A stretch of 64,000 bases of DNA. Origin: Dryococelus australis. Its lineage: Eukaryota; Arthropoda; Insecta; Phasmatodea; Phasmatidae. The notes beneath the pieces were generated by a model that had not been told where the DNA came from, searched no databases, and saw only the letters and a program-made list of their open reading frames with translations. Below, piece after piece: positions 39,851-51,202 of this stretch (position 1 is its first letter; every line of letters begins with the position of its first letter). The stretch covers positions 286,078,966-286,142,965 of the forward strand of contig CM057009.1 in assembly GCA_029891345.1 (NCBI GenBank), in the 5' to 3' direction. The position numbers and the translations under genes were made by a program.

Positions 39851-40440
39851 TAGCTGAAAAAGATTTGCATACATGTAGAATTTACAGTACTTCAGGCACT
39901 TTGGAAGGTCATTAATGAAAACAGATAAAAGGAGAGGTGTGCCTCAAGGCTCTTGAGGCACACCTTTATTCACAGGTAACCACAGCAATTCTCCCACTAC
40001 AACTCTTTGATGTTGGTTAGTTGGGTATGACCTGAACCACTGACAAGCTTTGCCTGAAAAATTATAAATAGAACTAAGTTTAACTAGTAATAAGTCATAG
40101 TCGACTGAAACAAAAATGCTTTACTGAAATCTAAAAGTGTTAATAAATTATTTTTTTATCATCCATTTACAATCTTAGGTCATCTGTCACATTAAGGAGG
40201 GCAGTACAGGTGCTATGAGGTACTCTGAAGCTAGACTGAAATGAATTGAGAAGATTATTTTCTGTGATGTATTTTAACATTTGAGTATGTACAAGGTATT
40301 CTAGATATTTTGACAGTGCAGTAACAGGATGTACAAGAGCATACTTCCAGTGTCATGGGAAATAACCAGCTGTGATTGACGCATTGCAAATATGTGTGTA
40401 AGAATAATCTCAGCTTTAACTATGAAAAAAAAATTCCGTG
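39851..40440 (-). pseudogene. non-LTR retrotransposon reverse transcriptase, N-terminal part
   Basis: On the minus strand: HWKYALVHPVTALSKYLEYL, then QSSFRVPHSTCTALLNVTDD, a degraded LDFSKAF segment, ACQWFRSYPTNQHQRVVVGE, GVPQEP (from GVPQGS) and FINDLPKCLKYCKFYMYAN. This is the fingers and palm order of a Jockey/CR1-type LINE. The catalytic YADD reads YANL. A segment expected between the first two blocks is deleted. The 5' part of the element (ORF1 and endonuclease) is absent. The remaining domain is at 37790-38640. Confidence 0.85.
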
Positions 40441-40632
40441 AAATTTGCCCGTTATTTACAGGTTACCAGTTCCCTCTATAAAGTGCTCGCGTAATTTTTA
40501 TTAGGCTAAACCTACCTGCCAAAACTAGTGCCATCATAAAATAATAATACTTAATCACATCAAGTAAATAAAACAAAATAAACACTTGGCCAGGCAAGTT
40601 GATTGCACACGCACACTATTAATAATGATGAC

Positions 40633-40651
40633 AATAATAATAATAATAATA
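40633..40651. repeat. (AAT)n microsatellite
   Basis: Six to seven AAT/TAA units. Confidence 0.85.
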
Positions 40652-40865
40652 AAAACTCTTGCATACCTAGTCTTCACATAAAACTAGACTTGAATAAACA
40701 AAGCAACAAGACACAGATATGAACAGAGCAATTATGCACAAAAGGCAATCGCTTACTGGAAACGTGACTTGAAAGTACAGAGATGCCACCATTTTTTGTA
40801 ACAAGTTTGCCAGTTAAAAATCAGACTTAGTAACGGGTGTGTGACGCGTGTAAAAATCACACAGT

Positions 40866-40981
40866 CTGCTACCAGTTTCTTACTAGGTAGCAGGTCAAAA
40901 CCATGCAAACTGCTACCAGTTTGCTACCAGGTAGCAGGTCAAAACTGCATCAAAACCATGCTATGCTACCAGTTTGTTACC
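40866..40981. repeat. short tandem repeat with internal hairpin potential
   Basis: CTGCTACCAGTTT...GGTAGCAGGTCAAAAC occurs twice (40867 and 40910), with a partial third unit at 40974. GCTACC and GGTAGC within a unit are inverse, so each unit could form a small hairpin. Confidence 0.65.
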
Positions 40982-41086
40982 TTGGAACTCACTTAAACAA
41001 AACTGCTACACTTTTGTTTATCAAGAAATTATCTTAAAATAGCATGCTGGGGAAAACGTAGCACGTATCAGTATATTTTACTATTA

Positions 41087-41159
41087 CCTCCAGTGGTATA
41101 GTGGTGTCGGAGCATCACTCCGGTACTGCCCCAAGCAGCCGGAGCTCAGTTCTGTCACG
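41087..41159 (+). repeat. possible tRNA-like SINE head
   Basis: CAGTGGTATAGTGG resembles a tRNA A-box region and GGAGCTCAGTTCTG is a weak B-box-like stretch about 45 bases later. CGGAG/CTCCG pairing is visible. No target duplication or tail found. It could be a decayed tRNA pseudogene. Confidence 0.3.
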
Positions 41160-42622
41160 TGTGTGATTGTGAGAGCAAGAAACAGTTTTTTTTTTTCAGT
41201 ACAGAATGTTAAAAAAACATACGCGAGCTGACCTGGACCTTCCTTGCAAGAATGGGTTCCAACGCCATATGTAACATCTTGGTTAAGGGATTGTCATTCA
41301 GCAGAAGATATAAGAACATGGCTAGCCCAAACAATAAGCAAGATAGAGGAAAATTAAAATATATTTTAGAGCATGCTTTAAACCTTAAGTAAAGGACCCA
41401 TTTATTAATCTCAGTACATTGTGATAATCATTTTGTGTGAAATATTTCAATTGTTAATTTGTTATATTTTTTAAAGTGATGTATGTAAATAATTAAAATG
41501 TATAAGGAATCACTCACAAACAATTAGAATGTTAAAGCAAAAATTCTACGCTCTTCTTTGAGTTGGCAATTTTAGAGTGCTATCCTGAGTAAAAGCAAAA
41601 ATTAATTTTATGTGTTGAAAGTGTATGTTTTCTGAAGGTGATGTGTGAGGGATTAGGGAGAGCTCCGGCACTGTTTAATTTAGCATTACATCACTGATTA
41701 CTACAAAATAAATAAATATTGTTGATATAATATTAATAGAGTACTCAGAGGGAATTTAATTCAATGAATGAAACAATGTCTTTAACAAATTGATGACTTC
41801 TGTATTTTTTAATTAAATACAAAAAACGAAACTGAATGGGACATAATTATTATAAATATATGACATATTTCTGAGAATTAATGCCCATACTTCTTACAGT
41901 GAATGATAATAAAGTGGTTTAACAAACATTATAAAAAAAATCTTTGAATTAATTATATAACTAAAGACCTGATAATAAAAACAAAGGGGGGCCCCTTACA
42001 TTAATTACTTATTATCAACACAAACCTTATATTTTTACTTTCCTGATTTTATCTTGTATTAATGATTATACTTTAAAACTTCTTTGTGTAATCAAGTTAA
42101 AAAAAAAATTTATTTAAAAAAATAGGCTAATGCAGTTCATATCTGCTCAAGTGTAAACGTTATCCGTGTCAATCTGGATCTCAGCCTGGGACTACCACAG
42201 CAGCCATGCTGCCAGCAGATACAGCACACTGCTGTTGCCATGCTCTGCGATGACGGAAGACCAGAATATGTAAAACCCCAGGAAACGGGACTGCACTCTA
42301 TGGTCACGGACTTAGAATGAAGTGAAAGCAGGAACCAATAACTACAGTGAAACCCTCAGCGCAAAGAAAACAAACAATCCACATAGATTAGTGACCTGAC
42401 CTAATATTTGGGAAATTATTTTTTTAGTACATTCTCAGTTGTAGTATCCTCAAAACACTCCAGACAAAACAGATACGCGTAGCTGTCTGGAAGTGCACAA
42501 AATGAAAATCATGCGATAAAGCACGTCAGGTGCAGAGATGAGCTCGCACACTAGCGCAGTGGAGGCTAAACAAACTACAACTTTTATTCAGCTCTCACCG
42601 ACAGATAATGCGGAGATGCACA

Positions 42623-42656
42623 ACCGTCCAGCTGGACGGTCCAAACACTCGTTTGG
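42623..42656. repeat. two adjacent perfect inverted repeats
   Basis: ACCGTCCAGCTGGACGGT (42623-42640) is a perfect 18-bp palindrome. It is immediately followed by CCAAACACTCGTTTGG (42641-42656), a 6-bp stem with a 4-base loop. Confidence 0.8.
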
Positions 42657-43289
42657 ACATTAAAAAGTCCATTTTTTTTGTCATAGCGCGCAACCGGCAA
42701 ACAGCAAATACCACTTAAATTTACTGTGCATGGAACCAGAGCTCGGTAATGGCTGAAATTATACATGTAGCCATGACTAAAACAGCCGCACCACCACCTG
42801 GCACATAAGCTAACAAGCGTTGTGAAGCCACTGAAGTTGCGCGATTGCAATGCACCTTGCCTGCCTGGCAGTTAGCCGAGACTTAAAACTAATTTTAAAA
42901 GCCCCAAACAAAAAAATATTCAAGTGATCACCAATACACTAATATAAAAATTGCCAAAAATTATTCTAGTTAACAAACTTCACTTCCAATATAAATATAA
43001 ACCGAACAAAAATTTTGATCACTCTAAGAAAAAAAATTTAGAATGTGCCTTTTAGAAATCTCCTACTTAGCTTGGAAGCGATTTTACTTTTGAACTAACT
43101 TCCAATGCATGCATACAGGACTGAAATAAAGAACTTTCTGAACTACAATAACAGCCTTAAAATTGGAATAAATGTATATTGCTCTAACCTTGCTAACATT
43201 TCGGCACCATTATTATACAAACTCTCAAACTACACCTTATTGCGTGAAATTCGAAAAAACATTGTTCCCCAAAATTTTAGCAAAATCTT

Positions 43290-44382
43290 AAATTGGCACA
43301 CTCTCATGTGTTAGTCCATTCTTTTTCAGTGTTTGCACTAGTGGTACTGAAGAATACCATTTGTCAGCTGTCACATTTCTGTTTGTCCCAAAAATAGTTT
43401 TGCACACATGCAGTATTACTTGTGCTGGTACTGGAAGATTTGTCTCCTCAGATTTCAGTCCTAGCCCATCAGTTCCTTTTCCGCAGTAGACGTACATGTT
43501 GTAAGCAAAATGGTTTCTAGTATCATTCAGACACTGTATTTTTGTACCGCACTTCGCTTGCTGGCTTGGTATGTACATTTTGAAAGCACAACCACCTCTA
43601 AAAGATACTAACATTTCATCTACAGTGATACATGTTCCAAGAAAAAAGCTGCTTGTGAATTCTGATTGAATAGGTCCATAATTTGAGATACAGCAATAGC
43701 TGGGTCAGTTTTCTTATGCTCTTCTCTGTCTAGTTTGTTGTGAAATCTGAGCGATGCAGGAAGCATAACAAATCTCTTACCTGACATGATTGCATAAAAG
43801 TTTTCAAGACCTGTTCCATGAGTGGCAAATAAGGAAAAATTATTTTCGTGATTTGACTTGAATACAACAGAGTACACCAACAGACATAGAAAAGCCATAA
43901 TTTCAGAAAAATCACAGTTATTGTAATCCATATTTTACTCTTGGTTCTTATAGTTTCAAGTTGGTATGATTGACTACAGTACTAACCATATCTGCAGTAA
44001 AAGTATAATTCAATGCTGTGATGACTTCAGCTTCAGGAGCAGTTTTAACAGCACCACATGAGCCTGGAACTTTGAGAACAATATTGTAACTTGGTATACA
44101 CACGTTCCTTGTTGGCGCGCATGAAGACCACTTGAATTTATTTCTTCCCAAAAAATACTGGTGATTAATACTGACACTATTCTCTTCATTTTCTGTGCAA
44201 CCTCCATCACTGTTCTAACTTGAGATAACCTATTTAGTGTCATGGTCGCTTTGCAAAGAGCTACTTTCAGGATCGTCAATACCTGACAGTTCACTGCCAA
44301 TGTCTTCCAGTCACTGAGAAATAACACAATCAAAATTAGGGTCAGAGGCACTTACACTAGAGGGTCCAGCTCTTGTAGACAT
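43290..44382 (-). pseudogene. piggyBac-family transposase, broken and 3' truncated
   Basis: The start is the minus-strand ATG at 44382 (MSTRAGPSSVS), giving an acidic N-terminus. Then come KWSSCAPTRNV and DMVSTVVNHTN (about 43950-44150), FLCLLVYSVVFKSNHENNFS with GTGLENFYAIMSGKRF (43620-43931), and TVDEMLVSFRGGCAFKMYIP with YVYCGKGTDG and VTADKWYSSVPLVQTLKKNG (43288-43640). These are the successive blocks of the piggyBac DDE domain; the Asp of TVDE and of TADKWYS are present. Frames change at least three times. Everything after LKKNG, including the cysteine-rich C-terminus, is missing. A TTAA-flanked terminal repeat lies upstream at 44614-44635. Confidence 0.85.
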
Positions 44383-44452
44383 TGTAAATTTTGTACACGA
44401 GCTTGTATCACTAAATAGTGAGCACCATTTGTAACACACAAATGTTTCACTT

Positions 44453-44635
44453 TTAATGATGTGAGGTCCCATAAACTGTGATCAGTCGTATTCTCAGAAA
44501 CTGTGCACAATTGCTCAACTAACAGGTGACAGGATGACTGAAGGTCACAGGTGCTAATGGCTAAAGGGCGGGTAGGAGGAGATAAGATAATGTAAACATC
44601 ATGAGGGGTCCCAGGGACCTCACATCAAGGGTTAA
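44453..44635. repeat. piggyBac-type terminal repeats facing each other, both at TTAA
   Basis: On the right, TTAA (44632-44635) abuts an end that reads CCCTTGATGTGAGGTCCC on the minus strand. On the left, TTAA (44453-44456) is followed by TGATGTGAGGTCCC on the + strand. The two share 14 of 14 bases inversely. The outer one fits the 5' end of the piggyBac copy at 43290-44382; the inner one may be a subterminal repeat or the end of another copy. Confidence 0.6.
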
Positions 44636-44859
44636 AACCTAATTTCCAGTGTCAAAAGACATAGATTTTGTCCAGGAATTCTTTACTATATTTGCACAAT
44701 CTTTAAAGAAGTTTTTTCTTTGCTTTATAATTGATTAATATTGTATTTTTGTTGCATTCCAAGTATAAGTGCTACTTAATTGAGAACATGGTATTAGCTG
44801 ATTTCAAATTGTTCTCAATAAATTGATTATTATGTGGTGTAATCTGATAGTGTCACATT
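44636..44859. other. unassigned DNA
   Basis: Short AT-rich stretch between the piggyBac end and the next protein relic; nothing recognised. Confidence 0.4.
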
Positions 44860-45693
44860 CTTATTTTGACCTTCACATGAGTTGCAGCACATTTTGTGTT
44901 CAATTGTTTATCTAGATGATGATTGTATGCAAAATTATGCAAGAAAGGAGCACATTTGGTTACTACTTTTCTTGGGAAATATCTTTGGTTAAAGGTATCT
45001 GTAATACAAATTTTTTTTACACTTGATAAAGAATGCATATTAAATCATTAAGAGATATTGTATGTTTTAGAAGACTATTAGTAGTTATGCTGGAGTAGTG
45101 AAAGTATTTGGAATTATTCATGCTAATTGTTTCTTTATAGGTACTCATGGCCATTTTGTATGCAATTGTTCTAGTGTAAAATACCTTCGGTTTTCTAAGA
45201 TGTATCTCATGTTCTTGTTTCAGAGATTTAAATTCTTTTTCAATGCCAGTTTTAATTTTCACACATTTTTAATTGATTTTGTTATATTTTTTCTTCCTTT
45301 CTGTTGCATCTTTGTTACAAGAGCTCTACATTCAGTTTGTCGATAACCAATTCAGAGAAGCCTCCTTGAATAAATGAAACATTTTAGAACACATTCAAGT
45401 CTTAATTTAAGTATTTATTGCTAGAATGTGCCAGATTATGATGTCTACTACTATCTTCAAAAGTTTTGTGTGGTCACTGTTGATGTTTCTTTTTTTAGTT
45501 TGTGAAGTGTATTTGAGTATTTGCCTCTTAAAACAAATGGTATTGGGTAACTTTTTTTTATATTTAAATACTTCATAGTGAAAGCCTTTTTACAAACAAG
45601 TTCATTAACATCATCATCAATCATTACATACTCTTTAAAAAATTGTGTATCTGAAATTGGCTTTGTCTCTATATTTAATATGTCCACAATCAA
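44860..45693 (-). pseudogene. second transposon-type protein relic of unknown superfamily
   Basis: Minus-strand pieces in order: VCKKAFTMKYLNIKK with LRGKYSNTLHKLKKET (45457-45693), then KSLKQEHEIHLRKPKVFY and HYSSITTNSLL (45017-45262), then CAPFLHNFAYNHHLDKQLN (44853-45038). I recall proteins in insect and other animal genomes with the same order (VCKKAFL...GI, RGKH.NRP, EHELH.RKAE, ST...YY.R, EVCSFLH.F, then FCD.C.GQNKN). Their function is not known to me. Here the pieces lie in different frames and the last motif is lost. No terminal repeats could be assigned. The match is from memory and would need a search. Confidence 0.5.
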
Positions 45694-47199
45694 CCAGAAT
45701 TAGGAGTGCATTAATCAAGTCACGTAAATATTGATTTATATCATAGTTACTTTTCATCTCATTCATTAATTTTGGGATCTTGTTTCTTTCATGTACATCA
45801 CATATCCAAAAATAAAGTTATATTATACTTGCAAGGCTTTCTGCTGCTTGAGTTTGAATACATAGTGTATTTGTAACATTGCTGTTTTTGAATTTGATTG
45901 TTTGTTGAAACTATGCTCAGAAGCCTTGTTAATTACATAGCACTCTTGTTCCAACACCAAAGTTAGTAAAATTACAAATAAACAGAGAATAATATCAGAA
46001 TATAACACCCCAATATATAATTGAAGGACTGCATTCTTGACTGCAGATATAAACATAGGAATAACTAACATTTGACATACTCTAAAATCAGTACGGCAAA
46101 CTCAGTTATCATGGAAACAAATTGCCCGCTCCCTCTAGCAGTGATGGTTCTTTTCAGGTTCTCCTCGTGTATATTATTTTTCTTCAAGTATCTTTAGAAT
46201 TATTAGGACACTGCCCTGCATAATTTGATGGTTGCTTGGGTTCAGGCATTTTGATGTATTTAGGCATAGATTAAAAAATAGGCCAATTTTGAGGTACCAT
46301 CTTTGATTCTTCCCCTAGATTGTTTATTTGAAACACACATATATATAGTTGTATGTGAAAACTGTGCATAAGATCAAAGCAGAAAAGCTGTCATGCTAGT
46401 ATTACATCATATTAATGGGTAATCCTATATTAAAAAAGTATTCTATATGCTATAAAGTATGATTATGCACCATAATATATCATGTAATTATTTTAATTTT
46501 TATTTACTGATGTCGGTCTATATGTGTTGTTTGTTTTACCACAATGTTTTTTTTTAATAAAAATTGCGCACTTAATGCTTATAAAAGTTAAATAAAAGCT
46601 ATTTTATGTACAAGTAGCTGTAATTTCTACTCTGAAAGAAAAGCTTGTTAGGAGCAGCAAACATGGGGAATGTTAGAACATCATCTTTCCAAAGAGGTAG
46701 TAGGTGAGACTTGCTTTGTTTTGGTTAACAGCTGTAGATGACATTTGCAGTGCTTCAGTTATTGCTATTGTAGCAATGCGAAAAATTTTATTGAGAGAAT
46801 CTCAATGACTACTTCTTTATTATAAATTGGATTTTTAACTAAATTTTTTTTACTTAAGATCTTTATATTTTCAGAATAGTTTTACATGTGCCACAACATT
46901 CTAATAGAAAGTGAAGTGTGTAATCCATTCCTGAACATATGTTTATATATGCCACAGTTTGTTAGTCATCATGCATAACTGTTTCCAGATTGTAGCATGG
47001 ACAGATTAATAAATTGCCTCAATTTTCCTTAGTCTTTCCACTATCCCTTCACATTACATTCTTTCCCAATTGTTTCCTCTTTATTATCTGCTTGTTTCAT
47101 CTCGTTCTTGGTGAGTATGAGGCTTTCTATTACTATATTTCAAGCTCAGCATTATAAGCACACACTCGCTTCCTAAATTTTTCACATGACAGTAGTATA
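45694..47199. other. unassigned AT-rich DNA
   Basis: No gene or transposon end recognised. A minus-strand frame at 45823-46071 has no motif. Confidence 0.4.
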
Positions 47200-47410
47200 T
47201 CATTCTTGCTTACCACCTCATTCTTGCATCTTCTAATATCTCCATTGAACCCTGTACTTTTACTCTTCCTGTCTTGTACTTTCTTATTCTTTATGCTATC
47301 TCTTCTATGAAAGGACATGCTTTGTGCAGACTCTATTCTCACTGGTTATATTTTTATTTTGTTCTGCTTATCCAGTGTCCACATTTCTGCTGCACATATG
47401 CACATCATAG
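47200..47410 (-). pseudogene. possible non-LTR retrotransposon C-terminal fragment
   Basis: The minus strand reads AEMWTLDKQNKIKI and, after one stop in the same frame, FHRRDSIKNKKVQDRK. This resembles the AETWTL.KRN..KI...RRDRIRNEDIR segment common near the end of LINE polymerases. Only this short stretch is visible. Confidence 0.45.
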
Positions 47411-47419
47411 ATACTGTAT

Positions 47420-48064
47420 AATATATGTCCCCACTTCAGCAGCACTTTTCTCTTCTGTACCAGGTTTTTCACCTTTGGTAAATGAACACAAATACTTTTA
47501 ATATTGTTTTGGTGCTGAAGAATAATTTTATAATTGCTTGTCCACATTTAAAAAAGTGTAAGAATCATGAATGCAGTTATATTTTGCTTAAAGTGTTACA
47601 GATTTTTTTGTGTGTGCACGCACACATGTGTTTGCGTACACACGTATGCATTTACTACTAAATAGATACAATATTAAATATGTAATCAGTGCATCATTAT
47701 TACTATAGCATAACCCCATTTATTTGTTGTAGAAAATGCTTAATATACAATAACGAATAAAAACATATTTTATTATATCATCCAATTTTTTCTTTTGTAA
47801 TGTAAATTTAATTTTTTTGGAATATAATAGTTTTCTTTAAAACAGAATTCTTTCATTAGCAGAAGAAACACTGTGCACATTGAAGTATCACAGTCACATA
47901 AGTGTTCATTTTCCTACAAGTATAAATAACATTCTGTTGAATAGACCACAGGACTGCACTTGGTAAAAAATATACAGCTCAATTTTCATAATAATGAGCT
48001 TAACCACTACTACAAGATTTTTTTCAATGTGTCATGTTACAGTATATGGATGTAAATTAATATA
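47420..48064. other. unassigned AT-rich DNA
   Basis: A short alternating tract (GTGTGTGCACGCACACATG, about 47610-47630) is the only notable sequence. Confidence 0.4.
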
Positions 48065-48319
48065 CAGTGCACTCTCGTTTCCAAGACCTCTGGAATAGCG
48101 ACCCTCTGGAAATAAAGACCCCTTTTTGGGGAATATTGAAAATAATTTCATTGAAAAGATTTTTCCGATTACAACCCTTTCCCTGGTAACCATGGAAGTT
48201 CTTAGCATTAAAAACCAAGAAAGATCACTCCTTCACAACACTTTTCCTAAAATTTTCAAGCTGAAATTTTTTAAGAGTGGTTCATTTTGTGGGATTTCCT
48301 TCTGATACAGAAAAATTAT
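48065..48319 (+). mobile_element. one end of a pogo-type element, interrupted by the hAT element
   Basis: CAGTGCACTCTCGTTTCCAA after TA (48063-48064) looks like a pogo/Tigger terminal repeat. No matching inverse end was found farther right. The hAT insertion at 48328 lies about 260 bases in, so the element probably continues beyond 51211 but cannot be delimited. Confidence 0.4.
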
Positions 48320-48327
48320 ATTATAAT

Positions 48328-51202
48328 TAGGGTTGGGTCAAATAACAAAAAATATTGTTTCCGGTTCCGGTACCAATTCTACAATTTGAGTATTGGTTCC
48401 AGCGTTCGGTTCTACTTTGAATACTTGCCTTTTGCTTGCAACTTCATTAAACCAATGCAGTGAAAATTCATTAAATATTTTATTTAACCGACAGAAAAAT
48501 TGAACAGTAACAAAGTGTGAAGGTAAGTTTTACTGTATACAGATAAACAAGTTGTATTAAATTTATGTAAGGTGTTTATTTAAAAAAAATAGCATCTTGA
48601 CTCAATTTGGATCTAAATGGTTTCTTTTGGAGTCGCAAATGAATCCTGCAGTGCTGAAAATTCTTTCACTGCAAACTGTTGCAGATGGACACACAAGTAC
48701 GTTTTGAAAGTATCTGAAGGGGTTCGCAGTGATCTCTTCTTCACCGGTATTCAGTAACAGAACAATCAGGTGTTATCGTTTCCTCACTAAAATACTGCTC
48801 TAAGTCTTCTGCTATAGACTGATGACGATCTTTGTCACTATTAATTTTAGAATGTGCAAACAGGTTGGAATATTGGGACCAAATTGGGTTTCCTGCACTT
48901 GCTTGCACTTGAGTTTGATCAAATTTGCTTGAAGATTATTGAAGAAAAAAAAAATGTTAACATAAAAATTAATTTATTTTTAAAATAAATTATTTTTAAA
49001 ATTTTAAAACCGTGATCTAACCAAATGCTCAAGACTTTGTACAGTTTATGCTTCTTTTAAACATCTTTGTTTTGCAACATCTGCCTTTGCCTTATCTTTA
49101 AAGTGTGGATCCAACAGTGTAGCAGATGTCAGAATGTCACTGTTTTCATTATCCTCAAATCTAATTTTCATGGAAGAGTAAAAGTCATTTTTCAGTCCCT
49201 GCAAACCAGAACCAGCTGGAGCAGGTTAGCTCAGTTTCAATGACATTTATAAGAGGAATAACCTGGAATACAAAGAAAACCAGTATCTCTCACTGAATGA
49301 AATTACAAGCACATTATCAAAAACAGTGCATTAAATTGATTTAACACCAACCTCTGCAGCAGTCACATGATCCGAGCTGATGTTGTTCATCACTGAATCA
49401 AATACATCAAGAATAGCGATGAGGTTTTCGATCATGGTTCACTGACAGTTGGACAGTTCTCGTATATTTAGCTCTGCACTGCTAACAGAATAGCCCTTTT
49501 CTGCTTGTGCTACTTCTGCAATAATTTGACAAGTCTTCAGCACTTTAGTGGCACCTGCAGAGTGCTTGAAGTGACCCACTAATTTCCTGCATGAAGAAAC
49601 TAAGTTGATCATTTTGTTGCTCAAGAAACCTTCCTTGAGCACCAGCTGTAAGATATGTGCTAGGCATGCAGTATGATTAAAGGTGACAATTCTAAGCCAG
49701 CAACAATGTTTTGGGCATTATCTCGTACAACAGCCATAATTTTTTGCCCTAGTCCCCATTTATGCAAAACAGAAGTGAGAAAATCAGAAATGTTTTCAAC
49801 TGTATGGCTCACGTTGGGGAAAGGCACAATATCAAGAGACAGGTCTTGGAAGACAAATTCCTTATTCACATAATGGGCAGTCACACCTAAATCAGTATTC
49901 GCCACAGAAGTCCATATGTCTGTGGTTATTGCTACAAATTCTGTCTCAAGTAGCTGACTTTCAACATTTTTGACAGCAGAATCATACATAGTTGGAATAA
50001 TTACATTGCTGAATGTTTTTCGAGAAGGCATTGTGAAGCGAGGCTCAAGGTGATTGATTAGTTCTTTAAAAACTCTGTTTTCGACTTTGTTGAGTGGCCA
50101 GCCATCCACACAAACCATTTTTTTGCAATAAGATGTGTGATTGTCAACTATCTTTTGTCATGTTTAAATCTACTGGTTTTATCAATGACTTGTGTTAATG
50201 TCTGCTGCTTTGGACTGCCTTTTTTTGAAGTGGCAAATGTAGACATACTTGCCACGTTTGTAAAATGGAACTTGCCCCAGCTTGAAATAACTTCAGTTAC
50301 AGATGTGGAGGCCATGGGCGAACAAAGAGCTTTTGGCATATCTTGAACAGATTCAACAAGTTTCTTTGGATGTTGCATTTTCAATTGCTTGTGCAGATTT
50401 TACGTTGACTTACAAGATCCTTAGAATATACACCTTTTGCAGTAATTGCAAAATTCACACATATTGCCCATGCCATCAATGCTAAAATGTTCCCAAACTG
50501 GGGTGACATTTTAATAATTAAATACCTTAAAAAACCTATTTTTCATATGCTAAACATTATTCACGTCCCACATTCAAAAGCAATCGCAAAATAAATGCAC
50601 ATACGCTACTCCCTGTTTTTTAATGGTTTTTTCTCCCCGTATAATCCAACAACAGAGATGGAAATACAATAGAATGCCATATTTAGTTAGAAAGATTCAA
50701 AGTTAAAAATCTATAAACATCAGCCATTTTGTTTTGCTCAATTCTGAGTGTAGTATCTCCTCGGTATTTATTTATCTATGACATTGCCACCATGAGACTT
50801 TACATTTTGTCTCGTTTAACTGATGGAATATATTAAACAAAATACTGTATTTGATAAAAATGCCTTTAACTGCAATAGTAATTCGCTGTAAGGAAGTATA
50901 GCGGCCAAGAAAAAATGCTTGTTAGAGGTGAATGAACTTATATTGTTTTGGTGGTAACTGCGATTTTTATTTGTTTTGATAAGTTTCTCGTTACAGTTAT
51001 TTTTGCGATGACACGAGTTATGCAGTGTAACTAGGTTAATTCCTAATGCTTTGTACTAAGTATATCATCACCTCAAAATATTACTATATTTATTGCTGCG
51101 TGGAAACAAGAACAGAGTAGTTGTTAACCTAAAACCAGTTCCGAGTCAAACCTCAAAAACCAGTATGAATTGAAACCAAAGAACCTAACTGACCCATCCC
51201 TA
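48328..51202 (-). mobile_element. hAT DNA transposon, full length by its ends
   Basis: Left end TAGGGTTGGGTCA and right end (other strand) TAGGGATGGGTCA differ at one of 13 positions. They are flanked by identical 8-bp copies ATTATAAT at 48320-48327 and 51203-51210. Eight-base target duplications and short terminal repeats define hAT elements. The interior (2.9 kb) encodes a BED finger plus hAT transposase on the minus strand, with frameshifts. Both ends and the target copies are clean, so this insertion is probably younger than the gypsy nest. Confidence 0.92.

Larger units (their letters stand above)
40441..43289. other. unassigned DNA with several small repeats
   Basis: No gene that I can support. 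It holds the small repeats listed separately (40633, 40866, 41087, 42623). A minus-strand frame at 42584-42850 has no recognisable motif. From about 42870 to 43289 the C-terminal part of the neighbouring piggyBac transposase would be expected but is not readable. Confidence 0.4.
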